Assembly: GCF_032854445.1 (NCBI RefSeq)
Contig: NC_088300.1
Location: 81,629,084 to 81,693,083 of the forward strand
Source of the DNA: Liolophura sinensis
Lineage: Eukaryota; Mollusca; Polyplacophora; Chitonida; Chitonidae
Length of the DNA stretch: 64,000 nucleotides
Direction of reading: 5' to 3'
Shown piece after piece: positions 45,201 through 48,679 of this stretch (the stretch's first letter is position 1; the number at the start of each line of letters is the position of its first letter). Under the pieces are notes generated by a model. The model was not told the DNA's origin, did not search any database, and saw only the letters and a list, made by a program, of their open reading frames with translations. Position numbers and translations under genes: made by a program.

Positions 45201-47470
45201 GTGACAAGAAATGCTGCTCCCGTTTTCGCACTTGGTCCTCCCTCAGAGCATTACAATGTTGTCTGAAAAGCTTCCGAGCTTTGTCTGTTCCAAACAATTC
45301 AACATAATGAATGTAGTCTGGCTTTGTCTCAAATTTTTTCCTCCAAGTTGCCCAGACTGATTTGGCCTCAATGACGTGAGATCGCAACAAATTGCGATAG
45401 GCTTCCACAGCCACATCCAGAATCTCTTTGCGCGCCCGAGCTGCATCAGCATAGGGCACATTTTTAGTTCTTGTTTTAGTTTTGTCTATGAGATGAGCAA
45501 GGGTCATGAAGGCAAGCTCAACATTGACATTGTTGTGAGCTGAGGTTTCCACCAGAGGCACATTCCCACGAAACTCCTTACGTCCGCACAGTTTTTCTAC
45601 TTCCTTACAGTACCGCTCGTCTGCATCGTCATTCTTGGTGGTCACCATGACAATGGGTTTCTTGGTCTTGATAACGTTGGCCATCATATTGGTGATGAAC
45701 TCCACCTGTCTCTCCAGGGGGCGCTGCTGTACCACACTAACATCAAACACACAGAGAAAGCCATCCACGTTCAGCCGTCCCTCAGGCATTAGCTTCTGCT
45801 CATATGTGCTGTCTGTCTCTATACCTATAAAATCATACAAGAAAACTATTAGCTTGTACATGTAAGTAGTGTAAGTAGGGTCAATGGGATGCGAGACATA
45901 CATGTACAGTAGTATCAAGCGAGTGGGGAGTGTAACATCAAGAAAGACAATCTCAGAAAATGTAGTGACACTCTCTTTTCTGAAAGGCAGACTCAGAATG
46001 AGGACTGTCACATCAGCATTAGAGTCAAACCAACATCAGAATGAAGAGTGTGACATTAGCATTAGAGTCAAACCAACATCAGAATGAAGAGTGTGACATT
46101 AGCATTAAGGTCAAACCAACATCAGAATGAAGAGTGTGACATCAGCATTAGAGTCAAACCAACATCAGAATGAAGAGTGTGACATCAGCATTAGAGTCAA
46201 ACCAACATCAGAATGAAGAGTGTGACATTAGCATTAGAGTCAAACCAACATCAGAATGAAGAGTGTGACATCAGCATTAGAGTCAAACCAACATCAGAAT
46301 GAAGAGTGTGACATCAGCATTAGAGTCAAACCAACATCAGAATGAAGAGTGTGACATTAGCATTAGAGTCAAACCAACATCAGAATGAAGAGTGTGACAT
46401 TAGCATTAAGGTCAAACCAACATCAGAATGAAGAGTGTGACATCAGCATTAGAGTCAAACCAACATCAGAATGAAGAGTGTGACATCAGCATTAGAGTCA
46501 AACCAACATCAGAATGAAGAGTGTGACATCAGCATTAGAGTCAAACCAACATCAGAATGAAGAGTGTGACATTAGCATTAGAGTCAAACCAACATCAGAA
46601 TGAAGAGTGTGACATCAGCATTAGAGTCAAACCAACATCAGAATGAAGAGTGTGACATCAGCATTAGAGTCAAACCAACATCAGAATGAAGAGTGTGACA
46701 TCAGCATTAGAGTCAAACCAACATCAGAATGAAGAGTGTGATATCAGCATTTGAATCAAACCAACATCAGAATGAAGAGTGTGACATCAGCATTAGAGTC
46801 AAACCAACATCAGAATGAAGAGTGTGACATCAGCATTAGAGTCAAATCAACATCAGAATGAAGAGTGTGACATCAGCATTAGAGTCAAACCAACATCACA
46901 ATGAAGAGTGTGACATTAGCATTAGTGTCAAATCAGCCTCAGAATGGAGAGTGTCACATCAGCATTAGTCAAGAGTCAAGACAGCCGAAGATTGAAGTGT
47001 GTTTCATTAACACTCTAAAGACTAACAGCCACACTCAAAATACACTTGTATTACAGGTGAGTCTTACCTAGCTGCTCCTTGCAAATGTACATGAGTTTCT
47101 CCGCAGACTGCACCTTTGTTGTAGCACAACGTTTGGTGTAGGCCTCAATACGACCCGTCCTAAATGGCTGAAATGACACATCATCAACAAACTCTGTCTG
47201 TTCCACAACATGGAATGTAAAGTCGCTGCCCTCGTCTGTCTTGGTGGTCTCCCCCCAGTAGAGGAAATGGTCATTGTTGATTACGCGTCCTCCAAAGTCG
47301 CTCTGGCTGAGGACAGAGATGTGGTCAGTGTGGTAATCGTCGGCCAGTGGGTGCATGAAGCGGTTACACAGGCAGGACTTTCCCACTCCTGCCAGCCCCT
47401 TCTCACGTTCAGTCCCTGACAGCCCAATCACGCTCACATTAAACACGCGCCCCTCCGACTTCTTCGCCAT
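194..47470 (-). CDS. ARHGAP35: p190 RhoGAP (ARHGAP35/ARHGAP5-like), 21 exons, 3' end outside window
   Basis: Cytoplasmic GTPase-activating protein family that switches off Rho GTPases and so controls the actin cytoskeleton. Exons read on the minus strand: 47470-47068, 45824-45146, 41578-41360, 41028-40735, 39587-39435, 37833-37722, 35558-35435, 35324-35123, 31329-31168, 29121-28864, 26481-26303, 22760-22541, 22169-21958, 20769-20581, 16324-16199, 13358-13243, 11115-10972, 2444-2342, 1770-1606, 1032-847, 264-194. All junctions are GT/AG and every phase matches; the sum is 4,317 nt (1,439 codons). Domain order: N-GTPase (about 1-250), FF region (about 265-545), pseudo-GTPases pG1 (about 583-745) and pG2 (about 775-925), then a linker of about 500 residues. 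The RhoGAP domain, near residue 1249 in human ARHGAP35, has not begun by residue 1439, so it lies left of position 1. Vertebrates have two paralogues; an invertebrate copy is probably co-orthologous to both. Linker exons are less certain than the first eleven. Confidence 0.9.
847..1032 (-). CDS. ARHGAP35: p190 RhoGAP exon 20: polybasic linker
   Basis: Codons 1354-1415. [16 protein letters not shown], then the strongly basic [18 protein letters not shown], then [14 protein letters not shown]. In vertebrate p190 a polybasic region before the GAP domain binds acidic phospholipids; a matching role here is inference. Acceptor TTTCAG, donor GTACAC, phase 1. Confidence 0.8.
1265..1412 (-). mobile_element. 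tRNA-SINE family A, 5'-truncated, 18-bp target duplication
   Basis: A poly-T run (poly-A tail on the minus strand) leads into the family body seen at 4967, 34641 and 52784. It is flanked by an 18-bp direct repeat (1247-1264 and 1413-1430) with one mismatch, the mark of LINE-driven insertion. The tRNA head is missing. The body resembles widespread molluscan SINEs (for example the RUDI/V-SINE type); family assignment needs a database. Confidence 0.85.
1606..1770 (-). CDS. ARHGAP35: p190 RhoGAP exon 19: linker, [10 protein letters not shown] motif
   Basis: Codons 1299-1353. [18 protein letters not shown] resembles vertebrate GSDSEMDTSSLERGRK, which lies shortly before the RhoGAP domain, so this anchors the linker exons to the gene. 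[13 protein letters not shown] is polybasic. Acceptor TTCCAG, donor GTAAGT, phase 1. Confidence 0.85.
1796..2020. repeat. 48-bp minisatellite, about 4.6 copies
   Basis: Unit of 48 bp around GAGAGTCCTGGACATACAC with few differences between copies, in the intron between exons 18 and 19. It starts about 25 bp from the exon 19 acceptor. Confidence 0.9.
2342..2444 (-). CDS. ARHGAP35: p190 RhoGAP exon 18: linker with basic stretch
   Basis: Codons 1265-1298. [20 protein letters not shown] then [14 protein letters not shown], a basic stretch. Acceptor TGGCAG, donor GTAACT, ending phase 1. It follows an intron of about 8.5 kb, the longest in the gene. Confidence 0.75.
2480..2785 (-). mobile_element. 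tRNA-SINE family B, divergent, 9-bp target duplication
   Basis: Minus-strand SINE: tRNA-like head at the right end (A-box-like GCACAGTTGGTAGAGCG and a B-box-like segment on the reverse strand), tail GTTAAACCCCAAGCACTCAC at the left. The direct repeat TAGAGTCAA is at 2471-2479 and 2786-2794. An internal piece is deleted compared with the copies at 5778 and 33154. Confidence 0.8.
2985..4670. repeat. 38-bp GA-rich minisatellite, about 44 copies
   Basis: Unit of 38 bp containing GGAAGGAAGAGGAGGTGGTG followed by TTCAGTAGACACAGTCAT. The strand bias is strong (purine-rich plus strand), which could favour triplex or R-loop formation. Open frames over it (66 to 106 codons) are by-products. Inside the 8.5-kb intron 17. 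Confidence 0.93.
4967..5213 (-). mobile_element. tRNA-SINE family A, near full length, 13-bp target duplication
   Basis: 247-bp insertion between perfect direct repeats CCTCAGAAATTTG (4954-4966 and 5214-5226). Read on the minus strand it begins with a tRNA-like head (A box TGGCTCAGTTGGTTAGCG, B box GTGAGTTCAAGTC), then the body shared with the copies at 1265, 34641 and 52784. This is the best reference copy in the window. Confidence 0.9.
5227..5765. other. Intron sequence without recognised content
   Basis: AT-rich intron 17 sequence with a (TA)n run near 5232-5256 and a short CA-rich stretch near 5402. I see no gene. The sequence on the left side (4680-4953) is equally plain. Confidence 0.5.
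5778..6136 (-). mobile_element. tRNA-SINE family B, full length, 12-bp target duplication
   Basis: 359-bp insertion between perfect repeats CAGGTAATACAG (5766-5777 and 6137-6148). The tRNA-like head is at the right end and a GTGAGTGAGTGAGTG run marks the left (3') end on the minus strand. Closely related to the copy at 33154. Confidence 0.9.
6310..6480. mobile_element. Dispersed repeat, family C
   Basis: Begins like family A with a TTGATTTATTT-type tail and a segment TCAAGAATTTTCACTTAT, but continues differently, with GGAGTAAACCGCCGATC. A second decayed copy is at 57262-57405 inside the two-gene transposon. No target duplication was identified. Confidence 0.55.
6560..7560. other. Intron sequence without recognised content
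   Basis: About 1 kb of intron 17. A short duplicated segment with CAACAACAACAGCATCAGCA lies at 6836-6950. Nothing else was recognised. Confidence 0.5.
7560..8185. repeat. 39-bp minisatellite
   Basis: Unit of about 39 bp (38 in some copies) around TACAACACTTTATCTGTGGT followed by ACAATGAGGAGGAATG, roughly 16 copies with substitutions and small gaps. At 8190-8225 it is interrupted by a fragment (CAGCATTATGGTGGGAGGAA) of SINE family A. Confidence 0.9.
8226..9180. repeat. 36-bp minisatellite, about 26 copies
   Basis: Unit of 36 bp containing ACCCTTTAGGCACAATGAGG and AGGAATGACCTA. It shares the AATGAGGAGGAATGACCTA core with the 39-bp array beside it, so the two probably diverged from one ancestor. 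Because 36 is divisible by 3, the minus strand stays open for 152 codons (12-residue repeats); this is not a gene. Confidence 0.9.
9181..9835. other. Intron sequence without recognised content
   Basis: Intron 17 sequence. Open frames of 64 and 96 codons here have no recognisable features. Confidence 0.45.
9836..10215. repeat. About 27-bp minisatellite
   Basis: Degenerate units around GTGGGCCCATACCCATACAT; length varies from about 21 to 33 bp. Intron 17. Confidence 0.85.
10560..10870. repeat. About 50-bp pyrimidine-rich repeat, 6 copies
   Basis: Each unit holds CTTTCCCTCATCCTCAGAC plus GATCACTCC; two unit lengths (about 55 then about 49 bp). It lies about 100 bp below the exon 17 donor. Confidence 0.85.
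10972..11115 (-). CDS. ARHGAP35: p190 RhoGAP exon 17: linker
   Basis: Codons 1217-1264, phase 0 on both sides. [20 protein letters not shown] and then [13 protein letters not shown]. Acceptor TTACAG, donor GTAAGC. No clear vertebrate counterpart. Confidence 0.75.
11150..11540. other. Intron sequence without recognised content
   Basis: Non-repetitive stretch of intron 16 between the exon 17 acceptor and the next array. Confidence 0.4.
11545..13215. repeat. About 40-bp minisatellite filling intron 16
   Basis: Some 40 degenerate units with CACTAGCTATCATCCCCTC and TTCCCTCACACTGCTCCTCAT. It runs up to the exon 16 donor, whose surrounding sequence (CTCTTCTCACCTTTGGCTTG) partly resembles the unit. 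Confidence 0.88.
13243..13358 (-). CDS. ARHGAP35: p190 RhoGAP exon 16: linker with SLYEHVD motif
   Basis: Codons 1178-1216. [18 protein letters not shown] and [19 protein letters not shown]. The tyrosine motifs may correspond to the phosphotyrosine-rich linker of vertebrate p190 that binds p120RasGAP. Acceptor TGTCAG, donor GTGAGA, ending phase 0. Confidence 0.75.
13400..14190. other. Intron sequence without recognised content
   Basis: Non-repetitive sequence of intron 15, AT-rich. No coding signal was recognised. Confidence 0.45.
14205..14560. repeat. 33-bp minisatellite, about 10 copies
   Basis: Unit GACATTCTCAGATGAATCAA plus GGTTGACATCAGA (33 bp, some 30 or 36). The minus strand gives an 86-codon frame of 11-residue repeats, judged not coding. 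Confidence 0.88.
14600..14945. repeat. About 39 to 42-bp degenerate repeat
   Basis: Units with GATGAAGATTACACAACAGG and later GGCTGACATTACAGACATTG. It shares GACATTACAGACATT with the 33-bp array to its left. Confidence 0.75.
15075..15400. repeat. 42-bp minisatellite, 8 nearly identical copies
   Basis: Unit of 42 bp containing GAGGTGGACTTTGGTGACGC and CACACAAGTTACGAGGTACA. Because 42 is a multiple of 3, four frames on the two strands stay open (up to 167 codons). High identity between copies indicates recent expansion. Confidence 0.93.
15440..16198. repeat. About 40-bp array ending on the exon 15 donor
   Basis: Degenerate units with GGACCTCAGTCACACACACT and ACAGGCTGACTACAGGGAGT. The last unit (GACCTCAGTTACACACACCA) contains the donor of exon 15 at 16198, so the functional splice site is part of the array. 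Confidence 0.85.
16199..16324 (-). CDS. ARHGAP35: p190 RhoGAP exon 15: linker
   Basis: Codons 1136-1177. [19 protein letters not shown] then [20 protein letters not shown]. Acceptor CTGAAG is weak; donor GTGTGT lies inside the last unit of the adjoining minisatellite. Phase 1 on both sides. The borders are supported mainly by phase and the open frame, not by homology. Confidence 0.65.
16400..17325. other. Intron sequence without recognised content
   Basis: Non-repetitive sequence of intron 14 between exon 15 and the 65-bp array. A 63-codon frame at 16909 has no recognisable feature. Confidence 0.45.
17330..19905. repeat. 65-bp minisatellite, about 39 copies
   Basis: Unit of 65 bp: TCTGCCTGGTCAGTATCTGA, TGACTAAACAGGTGTGTGTA, CATGTTCCTGTATGACAAAG. 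Copies differ at a few recurring sites (GCCTGG or GTCTGG, TACATG or GCATGT), giving variants interspersed along the array. Intron 14. Confidence 0.95.
19910..20580. other. Intron sequence without recognised content
   Basis: Intron 14 between the 65-bp array and the exon 14 donor. The open frame that continues from exon 14 to about 20396 is intron read-through. Confidence 0.45.
20581..20769 (-). CDS. ARHGAP35: p190 RhoGAP exon 14: Ser-rich linker
   Basis: Codons 1073-1135. [15 protein letters not shown], then [16 protein letters not shown] and [19 protein letters not shown]. Acceptor TCAAAG, donor GTGAAG after a TTAAATG; the donor is chosen because it gives the phase 1 the next exon needs. 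Homology to vertebrates is low here, so the 3' border is less certain. Confidence 0.7.
20815..21680. repeat. About 23-bp minisatellite
   Basis: Degenerate short units ACATCTGATCACACCCACCA with many variants (TGGTCACACC, TAATTACACC), about 35 copies. It begins about 30 bp upstream of the exon 14 acceptor. Confidence 0.9.
21958..22169 (-). CDS. ARHGAP35: p190 RhoGAP exon 13: linker with YDQP motif
   Basis: Codons 1002-1072. The frame that fits both neighbouring exons reads [17 protein letters not shown] and later [18 protein letters not shown]; a longer open frame over the same stretch is a shadow. YDQP is a YxxP-type candidate phosphotyrosine site. Acceptor GCCAG, donor GTAACC, ending phase 1. 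Confidence 0.8.
22541..22760 (-). CDS. ARHGAP35: p190 RhoGAP exon 12: PFFK motif and proline-rich linker
   Basis: Codons 929-1001. [14 protein letters not shown] matches the vertebrate FHPFFKDVVEKKN segment, the last strongly conserved block before the variable linker. It is followed by a proline-rich stretch ([16 protein letters not shown]) that could bind SH3 domains. Acceptor GACAG next to a minisatellite, donor GTACTT, phase 2. Confidence 0.9.
22775..26035. repeat. 63-bp minisatellite, about 51 copies
   Basis: Unit of 63 bp: ATGTCAGCAGATTCACCAAC, ACAGTTTCAATCTGAATTAG, CTATGTCATTCATGTTTACA. Since 63 is 21 codons the plus strand is open for up to 489 codons of a 21-residue repeat (core [20 protein letters not shown]). 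That strand is antisense to the host gene, so it is not a host exon. The array begins at the exon 12 acceptor: the intronic bases next to it (CAACAGATACACCAACACAG) are a diverged unit. A super-repeat of about 400 bp recurs three times between 24.6 and 25.9 kb. Confidence 0.95.
26303..26481 (-). CDS. ARHGAP35: p190 RhoGAP exon 11: end of pG2
   Basis: Codons 869-928. [20 protein letters not shown] matches vertebrate [20 protein letters not shown], and the later [12 protein letters not shown] matches AQEIDGRFTSIP. Acceptor TTGCAG, donor GTATGT, ending phase 1. Its first bases and acceptor recur three times just upstream in the intron. Confidence 0.92.
26490..26765. repeat. About 80-bp repeat carrying a copy of the exon 11 acceptor
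   Basis: Three units follow exon 11 on the plus strand, each with GGAACTGTGCAGCAAACACT, CTACAACAACAACAC and GTACAACAGTCAATCCC. The true exon 11 start reads GGAACTGTGCAGTAAATGCC, CTGCAACAACAACATG, so each unit copies about 20 exon bases plus the pyrimidine tract of the acceptor. Confidence 0.88.
26775..28520. repeat. 33-bp minisatellite, about 52 copies
   Basis: Unit of 33 bp: TTATTACCATGGTGAATACA, ACACAGACAGCTG. It contains two palindromic hexamers (CCATGG or a variant, and CAGCTG). Frames on both strands stay open (up to 387 codons minus, 292 plus) as 11-residue repeats. Inside intron 10. Confidence 0.95.
28521..28863. other. Intron sequence without recognised content
   Basis: Short non-repetitive stretch between the 33-bp array and the exon 10 donor. 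Confidence 0.4.
28864..29121 (-). CDS. ARHGAP35: p190 RhoGAP exon 10: pseudo-GTPase domain pG2
   Basis: Codons 783-868. [15 protein letters not shown] matches vertebrate RIVMCLMCGDPFSAD; FLSYHG and [20 protein letters not shown] match LSYHS and [20 protein letters not shown]. Acceptor CTGCAG, donor GTAAGT. The first ~24 bp of this exon and its acceptor are the seed of the large tandem array filling the upstream intron. Confidence 0.94.
29122..30960. repeat. About 36-bp array made of exon 10 acceptor copies
   Basis: Roughly 40 units of 30 to 40 bp with CATACAGATGGCAACTCTGG followed by AGGAAAGACAACACACA. The true exon 10 start with its acceptor reads CATACAGATGGCAACTCTGC, AGAAAGACAACACACA. Read on the gene strand, most units keep a pyrimidine-rich run, AG, and the first exon codons (RVAICMM). 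A foreign block interrupts the array at about 30074-30325. Confidence 0.92.
30074..30325. mobile_element. Foreign insertion in the intron 9 array, possible DNA transposon end
   Basis: Non-repeat block inside the tandem array. It starts CAGGGTGTCCCAGAAGTCGT, which looks like a transposon terminus, and ends with an ATG reading [12 protein letters not shown] before the array resumes. I suspect the truncated 5' end of a mariner/IS630-type element, but I see neither a second terminus nor a clear target duplication. Confidence 0.35.
31168..31329 (-). CDS. ARHGAP35: p190 RhoGAP exon 9: end of pG1 and hinge to pG2
   Basis: Codons 729-782. [20 protein letters not shown] matches the vertebrate NINEKQISQVLKGLL helix. 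It ends SSDADIR, matching LADVDLR where pG2 begins. Acceptor TTTCAG, donor GTGAGC, both phase 2. Confidence 0.9.
31375..31985. repeat. 35-bp minisatellite, 17 copies
   Basis: Unit of 35 bp: ACAATCAGCAGAACAATACA, GTACAGCCCCGGTAT; the right-hand copies are nearly identical. It ends in an A12 run at 31985. It starts about 45 bp upstream of the exon 9 acceptor, in intron 8. Confidence 0.93.
31990..32580. other. Intron sequence without recognised content
   Basis: AT-rich intron 8 sequence without repeats or coding signal. Confidence 0.45.
32591..34483. mobile_element. 1.89-kb inverted-repeat DNA element, TGATCC duplication
   Basis: The left end reads CAGGCCCTGAAACAG and the right end, reversed, CAGGCCTTGAAATAA. 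Similarity continues inward for over 100 bp with gaps (both arms share ATTTAGG, CGATTTTTC and AAAATCGG blocks). TGATCC flanks both ends (32585-32590 and 34484-34489). No transposase frame was recognised, so it is probably non-autonomous. A family B SINE lies inside it. Superfamily is uncertain; the 6-bp duplication is only what I can see and could be part of a longer decayed one. Confidence 0.65.
33154..33517 (-). mobile_element. tRNA-SINE family B, full length, 13-bp target duplication
   Basis: 364-bp insertion between perfect repeats TAAATCATGTTGA (33141-33153 and 33518-33530). On the minus strand the head reads CCGGATAGCACAGTTGGTAG, a tRNA-like A box, with a B-box-like segment about 45 bp on. 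It is nested in the 1.89-kb inverted-repeat element, hence younger than it. Confidence 0.92.
34550..35122. repeat. Degenerate repeat with exon 8 donor copies
   Basis: Units with ACTCACTTTTTGGTCAGC followed by TTAAAA and TACATG text occur at about 34558, 34603, 34867 and 34949; shorter relatives occur at about 34929 and 35016. The real exon 8 donor on the plus strand reads ACTCACTTTTTGGCCAGCTG. Each main unit therefore repeats about 15 exon bases and a GTGAGT-type donor. A family A SINE is inserted into the array. Confidence 0.8.
34641..34844 (+). mobile_element. tRNA-SINE family A, plus strand, 5'-truncated
   Basis: It begins within the tRNA-like B-box part (GCAGTCGCTGTGCATTCAAG), carries the family body and ends in an (AAAT)n tail. 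Candidate target duplications ACAATACATG and ACACTACATG (34631-34640 and 34845-34854) have one mismatch. It was inserted into the exon-8-derived array. Confidence 0.8.
35123..35324 (-). CDS. ARHGAP35: p190 RhoGAP exon 8: pG1 continued
   Basis: Codons 662-728. [19 protein letters not shown] parallels vertebrate CLCLYNSKESLSYVVESIE, and [10 protein letters not shown] parallels the helix ending QQIASKL. Acceptor TTGTAG, donor GTGAGT, phase 2 at the end. The exon end with its donor recurs several times in the next intron (34.5-35.1 kb). Confidence 0.92.
35435..35558 (-). CDS. ARHGAP35: p190 RhoGAP exon 7: pG1 continued
   Basis: Codons 621-661, phase 0 to phase 1. [17 protein letters not shown] then RPIDGDVTL and [12 protein letters not shown] match the vertebrate ALCTNDDKYVIDGKMYEL, RPIEGNVRL and NSFQTPTFQPHG. 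Acceptor TTGCAG, donor GTATGT. Confidence 0.92.
35570..37000. other. Intron sequence without recognised content
   Basis: Intron 6, non-repetitive and AT-rich. Frames of 60 to 75 codons here lack family features. Confidence 0.45.
37000..37710. repeat. About 25-bp repeat leading to the exon 6 donor
   Basis: Degenerate units CCTCACCTGTATCTCCCCTA with AT insertions, about 25 copies. The exon 6 donor on the plus strand reads ACTCACCCGAATCTCCTTGT, matching the unit at about 15 of 20 positions, so this looks like an amplified donor. Confidence 0.8.
37722..37833 (-). CDS. ARHGAP35: p190 RhoGAP exon 6: start of pseudo-GTPase domain pG1
   Basis: Codons 583-620, ending in phase 0. [20 protein letters not shown] corresponds to vertebrate [20 protein letters not shown], the first strand and helix of pG1. 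As in vertebrates, no nucleotide-binding P-loop is present. Acceptor TTGCAG, donor GTGAGT. Confidence 0.9.
38035..39410. repeat. 78-bp minisatellite with a 472-bp higher-order period
   Basis: Unit of 78 bp: CACATGTAGCTGTGTCATCC, ACGGCATTATGACGAACAGC, TATGAACAAATACCCTGTGA, TTAACTCCAG. Two unit types (AGAAATACC and AGTAAATAGC joints) are arranged so that the stretch from about 38545 recurs almost exactly at about 39017, 472 bp or six units later. The side near exon 5 shares a GATTAACNCCAG segment with the bases beside the donor. Confidence 0.92.
39435..39587 (-). CDS. ARHGAP35: p190 RhoGAP exon 5: end of FF region and linker to pG1
   Basis: Codons 532-582. [20 protein letters not shown] matches the vertebrate [20 protein letters not shown] segment, and QCPSRERC sits where vertebrates have a short Cys-containing stretch. 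Acceptor TTTCAG, donor GTCAGT (a weaker, non-consensus +3), phase 2 at both ends. Confidence 0.88.
39600..39995. other. Intron sequence without recognised content
   Basis: Intron 4 between the exon 5 acceptor and the 42-bp array. Nothing was recognised. Confidence 0.4.
40005..40690. repeat. 42-bp minisatellite, about 16 copies
   Basis: Unit of 42 bp: ACAATACATAAGTTATCTAT, GCAAGTATAAGACAGCACCT, GA. As 42 is 14 codons, the minus strand is open for 247 codons of a 14-residue repeat (core [14 protein letters not shown]), in the sense direction of the host gene but inside intron 4. ACAGNACCTG in each unit weakly resembles the exon 4 donor (ACAGCCTTACCTG). Confidence 0.92.
40735..41028 (-). CDS. 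ARHGAP35: p190 RhoGAP exon 4: third and fourth FF domains
   Basis: Codons 434-531. [19 protein letters not shown] aligns with the vertebrate AFKENLETSPFITPGKP segment and [12 protein letters not shown] with FQELLLEYSELF. Acceptor TTTCAG, donor GTAAGG, both phase 2. FF domains of human p190A bind the transcription factor TFII-I; whether this holds here is unknown. Confidence 0.9.
41100..41345. other. Intron 3, no recognised content
   Basis: One of the few introns of this gene without a minisatellite (331 bp in total between exons 3 and 4). Confidence 0.4.
41360..41578 (-). CDS. ARHGAP35: p190 RhoGAP exon 3: second FF domain
   Basis: Codons 361-433. Segments ETRLPFDLL and [13 protein letters not shown] match the second FF domain of vertebrate p190 (ERIPFDLM, EQLYEAHLEKL). 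Acceptor TTGCAG, donor GTAAGT, both borders phase 2. Confidence 0.9.
41640..42340. other. Intron 2 sequence, mostly unrecognised
   Basis: Largely non-repetitive. A diverged unit of the neighbouring array (CAACTCACCGTTCAGAACTG) is visible at about 41867. Confidence 0.4.
42345..43513. repeat. About 65 to 75-bp array made of exon 2 donor copies, left part
   Basis: About 17 units, each with CAACTCACCTGTCAGAGCTG, ATCTCTACACTGTGTAACAG, CCTCTGGGTAAGGTCAGTAC, AGCAGACAG. The real exon 2 end reads CAACTCACCTGTCTGAGATG, ACGTCCAAACTAGGTAAAAA, so units carry about 40 diverged exon bases and a consensus GTGAGT donor on the gene strand. It continues at 44951 after a 1.43-kb insertion. Confidence 0.9.
43517..44947. 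mobile_element. 1.43-kb PIF/Harbinger-like element, TAA duplication
   Basis: The element interrupts the exon-2-derived array. Left end GGGACCGTTACCATAA then CGTTTG; right end reversed GGGACTGTCCCCATAA then CGTTTG: a 24-bp inverted repeat with about 19 matches. TAA flanks both ends (43514-43516 and 44948-44950), the 3-bp TWA duplication typical of PIF/Harbinger. Removing it rejoins the array unit in register. Short frames inside (up to 90 codons) are not recognised, so it is probably non-autonomous. Confidence 0.75.
44951..45145. repeat. Exon 2 donor array, right part
   Basis: The last two or three units between the Harbinger-like insertion and the true exon 2 donor, including CAACTCACTTGTTAGAGCTG and CAACCCACCTGTCAGAGTTG, then a CAGA-rich stretch. 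Confidence 0.88.
45146..45824 (-). CDS. ARHGAP35: p190 RhoGAP exon 2: rest of GTPase domain and first FF domain
   Basis: Codons 135-360, the largest exon. It opens with [16 protein letters not shown], aligning to the vertebrate segment after the first exon. It holds the base-recognition motif TKND (residues 197-200, TKCD in human ARHGAP35) and the ETSA motif, then an FF domain with [14 protein letters not shown]. It ends in phase 2 at a GTGAGT donor. The last ~40 bp and the donor have been amplified into a tandem array inside the next intron. Confidence 0.93.
45990..46970. repeat. 43-bp minisatellite, about 22 copies
   Basis: Unit of 43 bp: GAGTCAAACCAACATCAGAA, TGAAGAGTGTGACATCAGCA, TTA. 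Copies differ mainly at ACATCAG or ACATTAG. It fills intron 1. Confidence 0.95.
47068..47470 (-). CDS. ARHGAP35: p190 RhoGAP exon 1: start codon and N-terminal GTPase domain
   Basis: Codons 1-134, ending in phase 1. The P-loop GLAGVGKS is at residues 25-32, followed by [10 protein letters not shown] and [10 protein letters not shown], which are near-identical in vertebrate p190 proteins. I chose the ATG at 47470 because it has A at -3 and G at +4 and because family homology begins just after it (residue 9). An in-frame ATG 21 codons upstream (47533) has a weaker context and a non-conserved extension. A pyrimidine-rich stretch ending in AG just upstream could be the acceptor of a 5' UTR intron. 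The promoter cannot be located. Donor GTAAGA. Confidence 0.93.
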
Positions 47471-48140
47471 GTTGTTCTCAGGCCCACCTAGGCCTCTGTC
47501 TGTCCAGGTTAAATACAGGCATGAATCACACACATGCGCTACATGATCAACAGGTGAGTGGTGGCACTCAGTCGAGAGGTGCCACTGAGTCCTGGTGTAT
47601 ATCCTCAGGAGGGTGTACTCGTGTGAATGGCATGGAACTGCTGAGGGTGAGATTGTGGGCAGGGCATACTGACGACCTCCTCTTCAGGTAGACAGATCAT
47701 TGGACAATTACACACTGGACTGGATAAATCACAACAGTGTCCAGGAGAAAATCACATGGTCAGGCCCACATGACAACACCACTGAGTCACTACTGTATGT
47801 GCTGGCCTAGATTACAGGAATGAGAGTTAAGTACAAGTCTATCACTTAGCAGAATTATCACACTGTCACTGTGTTCTGAATTGATTAATTGACATGCAGA
47901 ATGCTAGAGAGATACATGTACATACACGTACACCAGGATGTCCCAAGTATCACTGCATGGCCTGACAGTCCCTCTTAACTCCCAGAATGAGACACCAGCA
48001 TCTCTCTGTGAACACAACTCTAGGGCTTGGCTTTTGGACAGTCTGAAAACATGAAATTGTCAGCAGTATTAATTACCATATGAGAGTGAATGGCTAATGA
48101 ACAATTGCCGTCCTCCCTCTTCCTCTACTTCCCAGTCTAC
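47471..48140. other. Region just upstream of the p190 RhoGAP start codon
   Basis: It must hold 5' UTR or a UTR intron of the gene. No TATA box or CpG-rich promoter is evident. A possible acceptor (pyrimidine run then ACAG) lies near 47508. Confidence 0.4.
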
Positions 48141-48149
48141 CATCAGCAG

Positions 48150-48415
48150 TAGTCAACACAGTGTGTGTATGGGACATTGTCAACACAGTGTGAGTACTGG
48201 ACCCTGTCAACAGGGTGTATGTATGGGACACTGTCAACACAGTGTGAGTACTGGACACTGTCAACACAGTTCATGTATGGGACATTGTCAACACAGTGTG
48301 TTGATGGGACACTGTCAACACAGTGTGTGTATTGGGCATTGTCAACAGGGTGTGTGTATCGGGCATTGTCACCAGCGTGTGTATGGGACATTGTCAACAC
48401 AGTGTGTGCGTAAGT
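48150..48415. repeat. About 27-bp minisatellite
   Basis: About 10 units GTCAACACAGTGTGTGTATG, GGACATT with variants. Upstream of the gene. Confidence 0.88.
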
Positions 48416-48679
48416 AAAATATATGTAGTGACAATGTCGTATTAAAGGGGAACATTATAACAATATCTATAACTGTCAAAAACATAAACCAGCATATTAG
48501 TGTTAACTATATGACATCTAAGAACTTTCCCCAACTACTTTTGAACTCCCTCCAAATTAAGAATACAAGTGTAAAGTATACAATTTCCACCCTGGGCTAA
48601 TTCGTCTGCAGTCAACCTACTTGACCAAATCGGCGGCTGACATGAGGTACCTAACTAAACTAAAGGCAGGTCTCATGAC

